64,000 bases of DNA from Bactrocera neohumeralis (taxonomy: Eukaryota > Arthropoda > Insecta > Diptera > Tephritidae): the NCBI RefSeq assembly GCF_024586455.1, contig NC_065922.1, forward strand, positions 32,112,089 through 32,176,088, read 5' to 3'. Positions 10,445 through 21,723 of the stretch are shown here, piece by piece. The first letter of the stretch is position 1. Every line of letters begins with the position of its first letter. Below the pieces are notes generated by a model, which searched no databases, was not told the DNA's origin, and saw nothing but the letters and a program-made list of their open reading frames with translations. The translations under genes and the position numbers were made by a program.

Positions 10445-12215
10445 TTTCTGGTCTGAGCATTTTTGTGGAGTGCACCTCAATGTTAATCAGCAAAAGGGGA
10501 GAGACCTACAAACCATAAGCTACAGTTCCGAACGTCTTATGGTTTCCATGTGAAGGATTTTATGGTGAAAATATATATTCGGATTTGTACATCGTCTGCC
10601 AAGAGACCGCTATTTGCAAATAACATTTGACTTTTAATGCTGGCCGATTACTGAGAAAGAACGTAATGGGAGGGTGTACTATTAATCACCATATCAAGCG
10701 GCTGTCGCCCTACTAAATCAAATGTTTTATATATTTTTTTTAATAAAAAAATATCGCTATTGAATTTCAAGTACAGTCCTATAACTACATAATAGCATAC
10801 AACATGTATCTACACTCTCGGTGGCCTACAATTTATTAACCTTATCAAGTCTAAGTCTATAAAATTACACTTTTCAAACTTTAATAAACCATAACGAATC
10901 ATATTTTCTACTTAGCATACATACATATATATTACATATACGTACAGCGCCAAAATCTCAACATCATGTCAAATTTATGAACTCGCAGTTCATCACAAAG
11001 CAATTTGTCTTTGCGCCAAAGAACGTCCAGAGCAGGCGACAATACTAAGAAGGAGACATTAAGAAATTTATGGAAAAGCCCAGAAGTGAGTTGCTAAAAG
11101 CAAAAGCGTGAGTTTTCGTGGCTCTTGTAGATTTAAACGACCTTTAATGAACAACATAAAAGACATACACATACCCAGTACACTCTTGTCGCTGGGTCCT
11201 CATACATGGGCTAATGTTTATGACATCAATTTTTGTTTAAGGAAATATTATAAGTTCGGTATACTACATACTTATGTACATACAAGTACATGCATAAATA
11301 TGCGCGTGTAAGTCATTTTTCATGCTTTGAGTTGACAAAATTCGTTTTTTTTTTCAATTTCTCCAAAATTGATGAAGCAATTTTGTGGGATTTGGCCTTT
11401 GTGTCTGAGGCAGCGAGGCACATGATTCGCTTTTAATTGAATTTGTCGCCATCATGGTATTAGGAACTTTGAAAAATGTTTGGGATAATGGTATATAGGT
11501 GCATATATAGCGCCAACAAACTTGATTTCATACAAATTTTGACTTGGATATTGACAAATTGCAGAGAGCAATCGGAAATATGTTAAAAAGTAATCAAGGC
11601 TCACTTTGATACCAAAATAAATTTTGAATCGCGCTCTTAAATAATTACGGTGACATATTGAATGGATAAAATTTTAAAATTTTCCTTTATTTTTTGTACA
11701 TCAGTTTTGGAAATGTATACGGCCGAAGGTCCTGTTAAATTTATGTAAAGTTGTATTGGCAGGTAACTGCTGTCACATTTGCGTAGAAATTGTTTTGTAA
11801 ATATTTGTATTTTTGAGCTGGAATGCTTCTTGGAATTAAAACCCAACAAATGTTCAGAAATTTCAACGTATTTTAACAGATTTTTTACAGTTTGAAGTTT
11901 AAATTTAAGAGCTTTTTTCTCTTTACATTTTTTGCTTTACTGATTCCATTAATCATTGAATATATATATACAATATATGAGTAGCGTGAAATATGTAAAA
12001 TTAAGTAAAAATTGAACTTGCAAAAAGCAGTTCATATTATTTTCATTAAATGACAGTATCCTCAACTGATTAGCTTAACTTGTTGGTCTCTTTAACAATA
12101 TTTTTTAAAATTAAAACCAAGTAAAAAATATTCGGGAATATTTCTTTTAGTTTGTATTTGTTTTTCTGTAAAAATCTTTAGAGATCAAAAATGGGGTGGT
12201 ATAGTCTTTATGTAA
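10445..12215. other. Intronic sequence with no recognised gene
   Basis: No coding signal is supported on either strand. Poly-AT stretches and short TA microsatellites occur (10919-10940, 11959-11973). Segments near 10460-10720 are GC-richer but match nothing I recognise. Confidence 0.35.
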
Positions 12216-12219
12216 ATTA

Positions 12220-12760
12220 CGCATTTAGAGAAGAGATATCAAACCTAGTTAATGTATGAATGTTTCGAAACAAGTATGAAAGCACAATCGAAAAAGTATG
12301 AAAGCGAAAGAAAAGTAGCCAATGGCAGTAAATAAACTAATCGAGATGATATTGGTATGTAATTTTGATTACATTGTGGTGGACAGTGAAGCTTCTAAGC
12401 CAAAAAGTTGACGACTCGATTTGGAAAAGTAAAGGAAAATGATTAATACGAAGAAGTGTGTTTGGAAAATTACTCATTTAAACGTATGGTTTGGCAAGGG
12501 ATTTGTACATTCGTCAGAAAATAGAAACCAGTGACATCATAAACATTGAAAAGTATAGGAAAAAAATTTAGTGAAGAAATTACAAACTTTTTTTAGACTA
12601 TATAATGGTGCAGTATTATTTTGATCAGTTTTTAGAACATCGCACTATTCTGAAATGACTTGTTTGCAGTGAACTCCGAACCAAGGAAACCTAAAATAAT
12701 GTAAATTTTAGGTAAAAGAGAACTTAGCAAAAAGTTATTTTCAAGCAAAAAATGTATTTT
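12220..12760 (+). mobile_element. Possible decayed transposase patch of the Tc1/mariner superfamily
   Basis: Very degraded plus-strand text suggests a transposase core: a D-rich strand near 12340-12390, then in shifting frames a segment reminiscent of VWQGIC (12490-12510), and HYSEMT near 12645-12660, where relatives have a DLASxHYS motif. No frame remains open beyond about 40 codons. Assignment is by eye and weak. It may be simple background. Confidence 0.3.
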
Positions 12761-13109
12761 CAAAAAATCTTTTGCACAATGATGACTTTCATCCTCTAAA
12801 AGATTTCACCACAGAAATTACCACAAAAATTATAAAACTAAAATGGAATGTCTTTGCTTTTTAGTACTACAGCTGAAAAGATCTTTCTCTTTGAGTAAGA
12901 CTGCCACAATAGAAAAGCGTGCTCAGGAAAGATGTTCGGTAAAACAACTAGAAAACACCAATTCTAACTGTTTCGATATATAGTATATATATTGTGACAA
13001 AAGAGTACCCAGAACTCAAAATATTTAATTATAAGTATTCATCAGTGTTTATCTGCCGCTTGCAACTTTTCCTAAGCATGTCCTTCAGCTCCTTCAGCGA
13101 ACTTTGTTT

Positions 13110-13620
13110 AATCGACTAAAAGCGGGTTCCACGGAGCGACAATTTCAGTTTGGGGAACAAGAAAGAATCGGGTGAATACCGTGGTTGATCGATGGTATTC
13201 ATTGCGTTTTTGGCTATAAATTCGGTCACAATCGTACTCTCTTTGAAACAGTTCAGCTTTATCGGGACAAATCGATCAAGAACGCGTTTCATAACCAAAA
13301 TACCCACCACAATCTTTCGAACGGACACCCGAGAGATGTCAATCTTTCCTGCCATCTATCTAACACTTGCCTGACGATTTTCAAACGCCATATCCTTCAT
13401 TTTTTTAATATTTTCATCATTTGAAGAGTTCGAAAATCGTCCAGAACAAAGCATGGCGTCACCGATCTCTCGACTGTCTTTGAAGGCTTTGTACCACTCG
13501 TAGACTTGTGTTTTTACTGTAAGCCCTTTCCAATATTCGCAACGATTCCGCACACGAAATTTGTTTAGAAATACAAAATTTGAGACAAATTCTTTGATCG
13601 AAATTTTTATCCATTGTAAA
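13110..13620 (-). mobile_element. Mariner relic (M5) with deleted catalytic core
   Basis: From ATG at 13614 the minus strand (partly in a second frame) reads ISIKEFVSNFVFLNKFRVRN, TVKTQVYEWYKAFKD and DENIKKMKDMAFENRQASVR. A single in-frame TAG (13356-13358) follows, then GKIDISRVSVRKIVVGIL and FVPIKLNCFKE. It jumps straight to STIVTEFIAKNAMNTIDQ and RYSPDSFLFPKLKLSLRG. The jump removes the first two catalytic aspartates. The LAPxD segment with the third is also lost (SPD-SFLF). The tail near 13080 reads LKELKDML. A second, differently broken copy lies at 57625. Confidence 0.7.
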
Positions 13621-14125
13621 AATCGCAATGCACTACTTAGATGGACCGACTTAAGCAGCTGTTGTAAATGAACTGGTTGACAGACCGCGCTCATATTAAA
13701 GGACCAACTATCCCAAATACATTTTTTGGAAATATCATTTACAATATCAGGGTAATTTTTTGCCACAATATATGTACAACATAGCGGTATATATATCTTT
13801 CAAAAATTATAAAATATTTTATGCTTCCAAAGCAGCAAGCAATATATCGCGCCTCTGTATATACCCGGCAGTATCTCCAAATAATAGCCTAATCCGGTAT
13901 TCGTTCGTATTAGTAGATGAGTGAAACGTCTGGGATTTTTTTGGTAAGGAAAATAAGAAATTTTATGTAAAATGCAATCGTCACTCTATATTATTTAAAA
14001 CGATTGGACCGAATAAGAATCAATTGCTATAAAGAGTAGTACTTTCCTGAATTTGAAATGAACTTGCTTGGTAGTTAGCAATACTCGCTGACAGTGAGCA
14101 CAAAGCTATTTAAAGAATGCATGAC
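13621..14125. other. Intronic sequence with no recognised gene
   Basis: Nothing recognised. AT-rich with short TATA runs. Confidence 0.35.
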
Positions 14126-14129
14126 CTCA

Positions 14130-14730
14130 CTAGCAGCAGCATTATGCCAATTTTACAGGTATTAAAACTTGTCTGTGTGCCGGGCACCCATCGGAAATTT
14201 TCGATGAGCTTGCAAAAAATGGTACTCTTACGCAAATTCCATTAGGATTAGGATGAGTGAAGGGTTCTTCTATTTTCGTGCATTCGGGCGCTGCATCTAT
14301 AGGTCTCGCGCGAGCTCAGCAAGCGTTGGTTAGTAACCAGGATTTGTGGGGTTGTGAAAGCCTTCTGGTCCAGAGTGGAATGCCTGCTAGCTTTTAACAA
14401 GGTTCACATCACCGCAATGATAGGTGTGTTAAATCGACACTATCCCATTACTACTAAGACGGTGAAGCTAAAGGTTTTGGAGAACGCCACTTGTCAAGGT
14501 AGCAATGAGGAAGATGCGGGGGACACAACTAGTCACTTTCTCCTCTACTGTATAACTTTCGCTAGACTAAAGTTGAATCATCTCAGTTGTCATACTTCGA
14601 GGATGGAGCCACGTGTAGAAGTTCACGCAAGTGAGAAAAGTTCTCTGAGCGCTTTTCACTTGGGAGTGCCAGAAACGATACCTTTACATATGGCTCAAGA
14701 AGCTCACGACTTTCGGTCTAAATAGTCTAG
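14130..14730 (+). mobile_element. 3' coding fragment of a Jockey/I-group LINE (RNase H end and zinc-knuckle tail)
   Basis: Plus-strand text begins with RNase H-like VPGTHRK / DELAKNGT near 14175-14225 (family: WVPGHxxxxGNExADELA). It continues with a linker and KVHITAMIGVLNRHYP (near 14400) and TVKLKVLENATC (14458-14490), and ends in a Cys/His cluster EEDAGDTTSHFLLYC (14510-14550). This is the order seen at the end of LINE ORF2 proteins in flies. The frame is broken before 14354 and ends with TAG at 14723-14725. No tail repeat is visible. A similar zinc-knuckle relic lies at 50940. Confidence 0.6.
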
Positions 14731-14969
14731 GATTTTTGGTTTTTCTAGCTGTCCAAATGGTATTATTCGTGACCTCACGAAAAATTAGCCTATTTACCTA
14801 GTTTAATCTACAACAATTTTACCGCGAATGCAAATAATAACTGAGATGTTATCGAGAAATAGTATATGCTATATACAGTTACTAGCCTATCTAGAGAATA
14901 TACGATTTAAATACACAAAAATAAAATATAGTATATATACATATAAAAGCAAATTAAAAGTGTACTTAC

Positions 14970-15874
14970 GCTCTGACACGCGGCATCGGTGGATATATGA
15001 ATGACGGTCGATGCGTTCGCTTGATGGCTGGCAACACCGGATAGCTGGTCAACTGGTGCGAATGATACATTAACGCTAAATGTCCCGTCTGTCGATCATC
15101 CCCCAGCGCTGAGGAGAGACGTCGATGCGATGAACCGGGCGACGGTGGACCCGAACCGCCTGCACCGCCACCACCACTACCACCAGCATCACCATCATCG
15201 CCACCGTCACCACCTCTAACATCCAACTGATGGCTCAATGCCGACGACGTTGCTATATTCGACTCATCAATGGTGACACGATGATGAGAGCCCGAACGAC
15301 TGGCCAAGCGGCCCGGCGACACCGAAGCACTTGAAGCAGCGGCATCTGCGACCAGCAGGACACTAGAAGTGGCCATAGTGGCAGCGGTGGCGCCACTGCT
15401 AGGCGGCGAACGACGTTCTTGTGTGTGTGGCGGTTTGGCTGGTGGCGTTGGACCGCTGACGCCACTCACACTGCCGCTGCTATCCTCATCCATTGCGCTG
15501 CTGCTGTAGGGACTCGTTTTGTGGTGATGGTGCAGCAGATGTTGTGCGCCCGCATAGCTGGCGGGCACTGTGGGTGTGGCTACGGGCACACCACCGTGTG
15601 TGTGATGATTTTGATGATGTGGATGCTGGAACTGGTGTGGCAGGTGATAGTGATGATGACTGCTGAGGTGTGCGCGCATCACATGTTGTGGCGGCTGTTG
15701 TTCGTCCTGGTAGCTGAGCGATGTGCTCGCCGTGGCAGCGGCGACGGTAGGCGGTGCGGCGGCCATGGTGGGTGAGACGATCGAAGCGGCGTCTAAGGTT
15801 TCACTAGACGCGGCTGCCGAGTCGCTGTAGGTGCTGCAAGTGGAATTGGAACGAGAAAATGTTGTTGCAGCCAT
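14970..15874 (-). CDS. First recognised coding exon: long low-complexity N-terminal region of the probable otopetrin-like protein
   Basis: The exon encodes 301 codons plus two bases (GC) from ATG at 15874-15872. A TAA lies in frame 48 bases upstream and G follows the ATG, so this Met is the preferred start. The donor is GTAAGT at 14969-14964 (minus strand). Ser/Thr/Ala-rich residues 1-60 precede a His-rich region (64-118 with HHH, HHHH runs). Pro/Ser/Ala-rich text follows to 190, then a Gly/Asp-rich run (220-243) and a Pro/Arg/Tyr end (HRPSFIYPPMPRVRA). No membrane helix or enzyme motif is present, which fits a disordered cytoplasmic head. The open phase (GC) is completed by T of the 577-460 exon. 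Codon-level GC is far above the neighbouring DNA, as expected for real coding sequence. Channel identity is inferred from the next exon only. An upstream non-coding exon cannot be excluded. Confidence 0.75.
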
Positions 15875-17025
15875 ATAAAAGTCAGTTGTATATGTATATA
15901 TAGATTGCTTGTTGTTTTATATAAATTTTTTGGTAAAATCACTAAGGTCGCTTGAATGGACCTTAAGGACCGTTAACTTTGACGAACACTTTCATATATT
16001 TATCGTTAAAATTTAAACTTTTACGATTATTTTTCGAATTTTTCAACATATTTCGCTCGTTGAGTTTTTTTATTTTCTCTTTGTTTGTTTTTACAACTTC
16101 AAAACTAGTTAACCACAAATAGTATTCTTCAGTGCCATCAATAAAAACATGAATATTCAAAACTTTAAAATTTCTATGCACAAAATCGTATAACGGCCTC
16201 AGCCGTAAATTTCGAACCGCCCGCCATAGCTCACACTCGCCGAGTAACTGCGATGGCGGTGCCGTTGATTTATGTGCCCAACTGTCCCACAGACCGGATG
16301 TGCTTGAAATCGCTGTAGTCGCGCAATAATAAATAAAAAAAAATCAAAATGATTTACAACAACACTTGCAAATTTATTTATTAGTAGCTGGTTCGGCATG
16401 TGTGTGAGTGTTTTTTGTTGTGACCATTAAATTGGATAATTCAGTTTTAAGTTGTTTGAACGCCCTAATTGGCGTTGGTGTCGGCACGACTTTGCCACCG
16501 TGGGGTGAGTATTTTTCGCAAAACAGCGAAAGTGAATGTGAAAAAAATAAGAAGATATCACTGTGGTGTTACTTTTGCTGTTGTTGTTGCGCGCGTCATA
16601 CGCCCGTTTGTACGGACAAAGCGATGCATTCAATTTGCATTATGAAAAAATCACTTTGAACTCAATTCGGGGAAGACTTCATTCATTGAGATGACGAAAG
16701 TCTTGAGCATTTTGCATTAAGTGATAAAATGTTTTGCTGGCACATAATGCTCGGTACAACTTGAGGGCATTTACTAGAGCACAATTTAAAGAAAATATAC
16801 ACTTCATGTATATATAGCTGTTCAAAGTACATGTAACAGTTGAGAGAATTTCGAAAAAATTTAAAATTTCATCTATTTTTTACCATTTCGTTGGGATGTT
16901 ATATTGTAGTAGTGTGATGCTTGCTTTTTATTGCAATTTTCAGCTTCGAATAAAAATTCATTGAAAAATTTGCAGGTAATCATTATAGATTAACCTGTGA
17001 AAAACATCCGGCTTCTAACGGAGCA
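15875..17025. other. Putative 5' flank or 5' UTR of the minus-strand gene
   Basis: No TE text is recognised here. Two minus-strand frames (15963-16181, 16199-16399) lack splice signals and are not called. The 16190-16660 segment is GC-richer (CACCGCCATCGCAG-like text on the minus strand, GTTGTTGTTGC on the plus) and may hold the promoter or untranslated leader. No core promoter element can be placed with confidence. Confidence 0.35.
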
Positions 17026-17029
17026 ATAA

Positions 17030-18235
17030 GATTCATACCCTGCCTTTCCAAAGTATTGGCAAATGTATATAGCGAGTTTTCGAATAGGGATGAAATGAAT
17101 TCTAAGTCCGCACAAGCTGTAACTTGAGTAAAAACTTAGATATGTTCCATATTAACGGGTTTTTCAATAAAAGCGCTACAAAAGTTTTTATAAATAAAAC
17201 GAAAACGGTTTGTGATATCAATGGAATTCTTTATTCCTGTGAAAGTACATTCAATGCCATTATCAACTGAAATCGACTACTTTTGAATGGCCACCATGGG
17301 CACGCTTGTAGAAGTCCAGACCCCTAACCCAATTTTCTGTGGTTTTCAAGCATAAATCGAGCGCTACGTTCATTAATCTCGCTGGCTTGTTGGCATAGCC
17401 TCCATTTAAGAGAGCCATTTCGTGAGATAATACGTTCACCAAACTTGGTTTTCCAAGTCCATATCATCCAATTCGGGCCAAAAATATTCAGTTATCGTTG
17501 AGCGGTAGCGATTCCCATTCACAGTAAAATGCCGGTCTTTATAATCACGGTAGAAGTACGGCCCATAAACCGCACCAAATCGTAATTTTTTCGGAATGCA
17601 AAATGAAATAGACAAAATCGGACAACAACCACGACTACTTCCCGTTTGATTCTTTCACTTTCCAGTACACAAATCAAGAAGCAGTTGATGGAACGGAATA
17701 AAAATTTGTCTCAATAATGCTTTTAATGTGTGCTACCTTGTGACCAAAAATTCAAATTCAGTAAAAACTGTTGAAGCCCTTAGGTACCGAATATTTGGAC
17801 CCCAGTACCTATGGTAACCGAAATGCAGGGATAATTTTTCTCTGATAATGGTATGTCATTGTGTCAAAACAGGGTTGGATCAGGTGAATTCTTCCCGTAG
17901 CCCCCCTATACATATATATGTAATATAAAGATTTTCGAACTTCCAGGTGACTTTATGCTGGATATATCGGCCAATATTTGAGTTATCTCAATGAAAATTA
18001 CAGAACATGTTTACTCATAACAGTACACCAGTGTGCCTAAAATTGAAATAATTGGGCGAAAACTAGACCTAGCACCTATATAACTAATATAAGGCTTTTC
18101 GAACATCCGGGCGACTTTGCTCCATATGAGTGCGGAGATTCTTTAATGAAACGCAGGAAACTTTTTTTAATATGTTTCGTGATAGACCGAATTTTGTCGG
18201 TCAGTCTATGAGTTATATAGAATATATATAATTGA
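17030..18235 (+). repeat. Non-coding interspersed repeat, family 2, interrupted by a mariner relic
   Basis: The left part (17030-17156) has CATACCCTG, then CACAAGCTGTAACTTGAGTA. The right part (17586-18235) has ACAACCACGACTACTTCCCG, TTTGATTCTTTCACTTTCCA and GTTGAAGCCCTTAGGTACC, then GTAGCCCCCCTATACATATA, AAAGATTTTCGAACTTCC and GTGACTTTATGC. All occur in the same order in the 52800-54088 copy. A mariner fragment (17157-17585) sits between the two halves. The last 300 bp repeat the TTTTCGAAC(A/T)TCCGGG motif twice. Confidence 0.65.
17157..17585 (-). mobile_element. Mariner relic (M4 DD41D type) nested in a family 2 repeat
   Basis: Minus-strand text from about 17575 reads GPYFYRDYKDRHFTVNGNRY, RSTITEYFWPELDDMDLEN (relatives: PKLxxxDLxDMWFQQDGAT). 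A deletion follows, with RIISRNGSLKWRLCQQASEI near 17430-17380 and C-terminal NERSA..ENWV remnants near 17330. The segment with the second catalytic aspartate (QQDGAT) is lost. It interrupts a family 2 repeat, so this insertion is younger than the repeat copy. Confidence 0.6.
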
Positions 18236-18596
18236 AGAAAAATTAATAGGCTCAATTCTTACTACTTTACTTTTTCATGAATACACATTTGTTCGAAGCC
18301 TCATCGAGGAAGGCATCAGTGATAAGTTTAAAAATTTCATATTACTATTTTAATCGCAGTTTCAAATGTGATTTTGAAGAGTCTGAAAGATCACAGACTT
18401 TTTGTGTTAGTTTATATTTCATATGACCACATGGCTTCAGCGTTAAGCTATGGCATTGGAAAGATAAGATTTCGTACTAAATAGACTTTTCAGATAATTT
18501 AGTGGTTTCTTGAGGCAGTACTGTTTAAGTATGCGTTAAAGATGGGCACGATAACAGAAAATATGGTTCATATTTTACTGTTTTTCTTCTATAAAA

Positions 18597-19510
18597 ACGA
18601 ACCACAAGTGAACAGGATTTTTTGAATCTAGCGCCTTCTATATGTAGACGGCTGCGTTAGAATCTGTTATCTTTATCGATTGCCCAGTGAGAATTTCATG
18701 ACATCTCATGGATTGGAAGTGAAGTTATTGCGTTTTAAGTGTTAGTATGTTTGTGTTATCGGTGCGAAAATGAGCTTCGAACAAAGAGCTAATATTAAAT
18801 TTTGTTTTAAAATTGGTAAAACTTTTACCGAAAAATTTCAATTGATGAAACAAAATTTTGGCGATGAATGCCTATCCAGTAGCAGAGTGCACGAGTGGTT
18901 TCAGCATTTTCACAGTGGTCGTGAGGACATAAATGACGATCAGCATGTGGACCAATAAAAATCCGTGATCACTGGAAATTCCATCGAAACTGTGTATGAA
19001 CTCATCAAAAATCAGCCGAAATCATCATTAAAACTGATGGAAATGGAATTGAACATCTCCGAAACATCGATGTATCGCATTTTGACCGAATATTTGGGCT
19101 TACGAAAGGTGTGTGCATGGTTTGTTCCGCACAAATTGACTGACGACCAAAAATTGCTCAAAATCTAACATTCGAAGGATGATTATTTGACCAAAAATCA
19201 CATTTTAACCATTAACCTCTCCCCGTATTCACCTGATATTGCACCGTGCGACTTCTTCCTTTTTGGAAAAATGCATTTGCCCAAGAAAGGAAAGCGTTAT
19301 GCAGACGTAGAGGCCATTCAAAAGGCTTGCACCGGCATACTGGCGGCCATACCAGCCAACGAGCTAAAACACGCGTTCGACATGCTTTTGGATCGTGCAA
19401 AGAGCTGTATTGAAGCAGAAGAAAACTATTTTGAATAAAATAAATTGATTTTGCCGAAAAGCCCATTTGTTCTGTTTTTTTTTAAGTCCTGTTTACTTTG
19501 GAACGCGCCT
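18597..19510 (+). mobile_element. Internally deleted mariner (M2), copy 2
   Basis: The left end near 18597 (CGAACCACAAGTGAACAGG) pairs imperfectly with the right end GTTTACTTTGGAACGCGCCT (19491-19510). From ATG at 18770 one frame reads MSFEQRANIKFCFKIGKTFT, DECLSSSRVHEWF and NDDQHVDQ, then a TAA (18956-18958). It goes on with SVITGNSIETVYELIKNQPK, NISETSMYRILTEYLG and FVPHKLTDDQKLLKI, a second TAA (19166-19168), and HSKD joined directly to DYLTKNHILTI. The end is APCDFFLFGKMHLPKKGKR and EENYFE, with TAA at 19436-19438. The first two catalytic aspartates are removed by the deletion. Apart from two stops it keeps one frame throughout, so it is less decayed than most relics here. Confidence 0.78.
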
Positions 19511-19514
19511 TTTA

Positions 19515-21720
19515 TTACTATTTCACTATCAACCTATCGAATTCAAACACCCAATGAGCTAAATACTCTTTATGGCAAAGCGGCAAATAACAAAGCAACT
19601 ACCTTAACTTTCTTAATTTGCAACCAAGGAGAACAGTAGAGCGCAATTCCGTTGCTCTGGAAACAATCCCTTGTAATTAAGCATTGAACTCCAACGTCAC
19701 CAATCCGAATCAATTTTCATGAAATAAAATAAATTTTGCTGCACGAAAACTCTATACTCGAGACGCGCAAATATAAGACTGACGTGTAACTGTAAATTTT
19801 GTTAATTAACAACCGAACAAAAGGAAAGACGACTGCACAATTAAATAACACAATTCACCGCCGACGACTGCCAAACAATACGTGTGAGCAAGTATTGCCA
19901 GAACAAGAGTGGCAAGCACAAGCGACAAAAGTCGCGCATACGACGTGGTGTACATGGAGCTAAACAAGTGCATGTAAGGCACACAGGTAAAACAAGGTGT
20001 TCGCGGCTACAACAGCAATAATGGTAGTCAATAGTAAAAGTATAAGAGGCCGCAGCTTCATAGCAGTTTAATTTAATATTTTGCGCTTTCGCACACTTTA
20101 CTGGGTGGAGGCACTGTGAAGGACTATTTGACTGGCTTGTTTGCTTCATTTCACTTTTTGTTGCTTTGTCAACGGCAAATTGAATTTATTTACCTTCTTT
20201 CACTGGCCCCATTTATTAACAATACACTTTTTTGCCCGACATATTGGAGTGATGTCTGCAGCTGTGTGTATTTAGCAAAGAAATGTGTAGCGTACAGGCA
20301 GGAAAAGGATGCATAAACATAAATAACTAAACTCAGTAAAGAAAATATATATGAAAAGAAAAAATTGCAACCACCCACAATGAGCAGCGTTGGAAAAAAA
20401 ATTATTTGTAGCATGTATAATCCAATTTGTGCGGGAAAGTTAATTTAAAACCACACACAATGGGAGTATCCCAGCAGGTAGTAGCACATGATATACATAT
20501 ATAAACACACACACACGCGTCAAACACAAACAAATTGCCTGCAGCCCCATTTTTGGTCAATATCTAGTGATCACTTTAGGTTCGCATTAATAAAAAATAA
20601 AACCTCGCAAACATATAGTAATCCACATACAACGTAGATATCTTTGTATGTATGTATATATGTACATATGTGTGCAATATAAATACTTTCAGTTAACGGA
20701 TACTATTACAAAGTGAAGTGAAGATTTATGTAATTTCCCACTCACACCAAACCATAAATATGCGCGCTTTCACTTGCAGAAATTTATGTTTCTCTACTTG
20801 CACTATGAGAACCTTCACAGCCGCCTGGGCGTATGAGTGACGTTTGATCTATGGTTTTGTGTGTTTGTGTAATTCAAGTTTTAATCATTGCTCGGCTTGC
20901 GCCTACAAATAATTTGCATGAAAATGTTGCAAGCAACAATGTGCATAATGTGATTTTATTTAATTAGCATCATAAATCCGCGAAAGTGACACTTTTATTA
21001 AGTTGCGGCTTGCGGTGTCAACGCGCGCAAATGGAAAACGTGACTGGCGCATAGCAGACATATTTTCATGGAGCAGCATGAATTAAATGAATATTATCAC
21101 ATTATAAAGCGATATTTCGTATATCTTTATACTATATTTTCATAAATTTTACAATTTTGAATTATACTCCACAACCTAGAAAAATCCAAGGTATGCTTGA
21201 GGATAGCTGTAAAATGAAGTAGAACGTAATATCTGAAATTCTAAAGATATTAAAGGAACATATTGGAAATATTGTTGAAATTAATTTCGGTAAAATAAAA
21301 ATTTGTTCAAAGTGGAGACCGCGCAAGATCAAAATCAACCGATCAATGAAAACAAGGGAAACTTGAGCATGAATTGATTTTTTTATATCATACAAATTCA
21401 TAACAGTCTACGGTTCTGACCAGAAATTTTCGTCTTGTCCTCAGAACTCCAGCGAATGGTCACTGGAAAGAAATCGCCCAAATTGAGGCCTATTTAAAAG
21501 CACAATCCCAATTGTACCACAATAATGTTACTAAAAAGTTGGTAGACAAACCCATAACTCTTTACTAAGCTTAATACTAAATATAAGACACTTAAAAGAA
21601 TATGCGTTCTAGCTCATATAGTTCCCTCTGTAAATGGAACTTTATCTGAATTTTGGTCAGTAGTTTGGTTGGTAAATTTCGGTAAGTACAGACAGACAGA
21701 CAAACGAACATGGCTATATA
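19515..21720. other. Intergenic sequence with no recognised gene
   Basis: No coding signal is supported. Unique-looking, moderately GC sequence covers 19840-20110 and 20700-21070. Microsatellites include CACACACACACG near 20509-20520 and TATGTATGTATATATG near 20646-20662. The stretch could contain enhancers but nothing diagnostic is visible. Confidence 0.35.
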
Positions 21721-21723
21721 AAA

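Larger units (their letters stand above)
578..14969 (-). other. Large intron of the minus-strand gene, filled with transposon relics
   Basis: The interval is bounded by a GTAAGT donor (minus strand, 14969-14964) and a CTCTTCCAG acceptor (ending at 578). The flanking coding exons are phase compatible (2 nt + 1 nt). It spans 14,392 bp and contains relics on both strands: M6 mariner, a family 2 repeat, an M3 miniature, an M3 mariner split by an RTE fragment, M1, M2, M4 and M5 mariners, a weak transposase-like patch and a Jockey-like LINE piece. A small or alternative exon inside the intron cannot be excluded, but I saw none with both splice sites. Confidence 0.6.

Noticed and set aside
15253..15465. 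70-codon minus-strand frame inside the exon
   Set aside because: Shifted-frame shadow of the 14970-15874 exon.
15419..15775. 118-codon plus-strand frame
   Set aside because: It lies opposite the His/Ser-rich exon. Such low-complexity coding DNA often leaves the complementary strand open.
16199..16399. 66-codon minus-strand frame upstream of the coding exon
   Set aside because: No acceptor or donor at its borders and no known motif. It could be 5' UTR but coding is unsupported.
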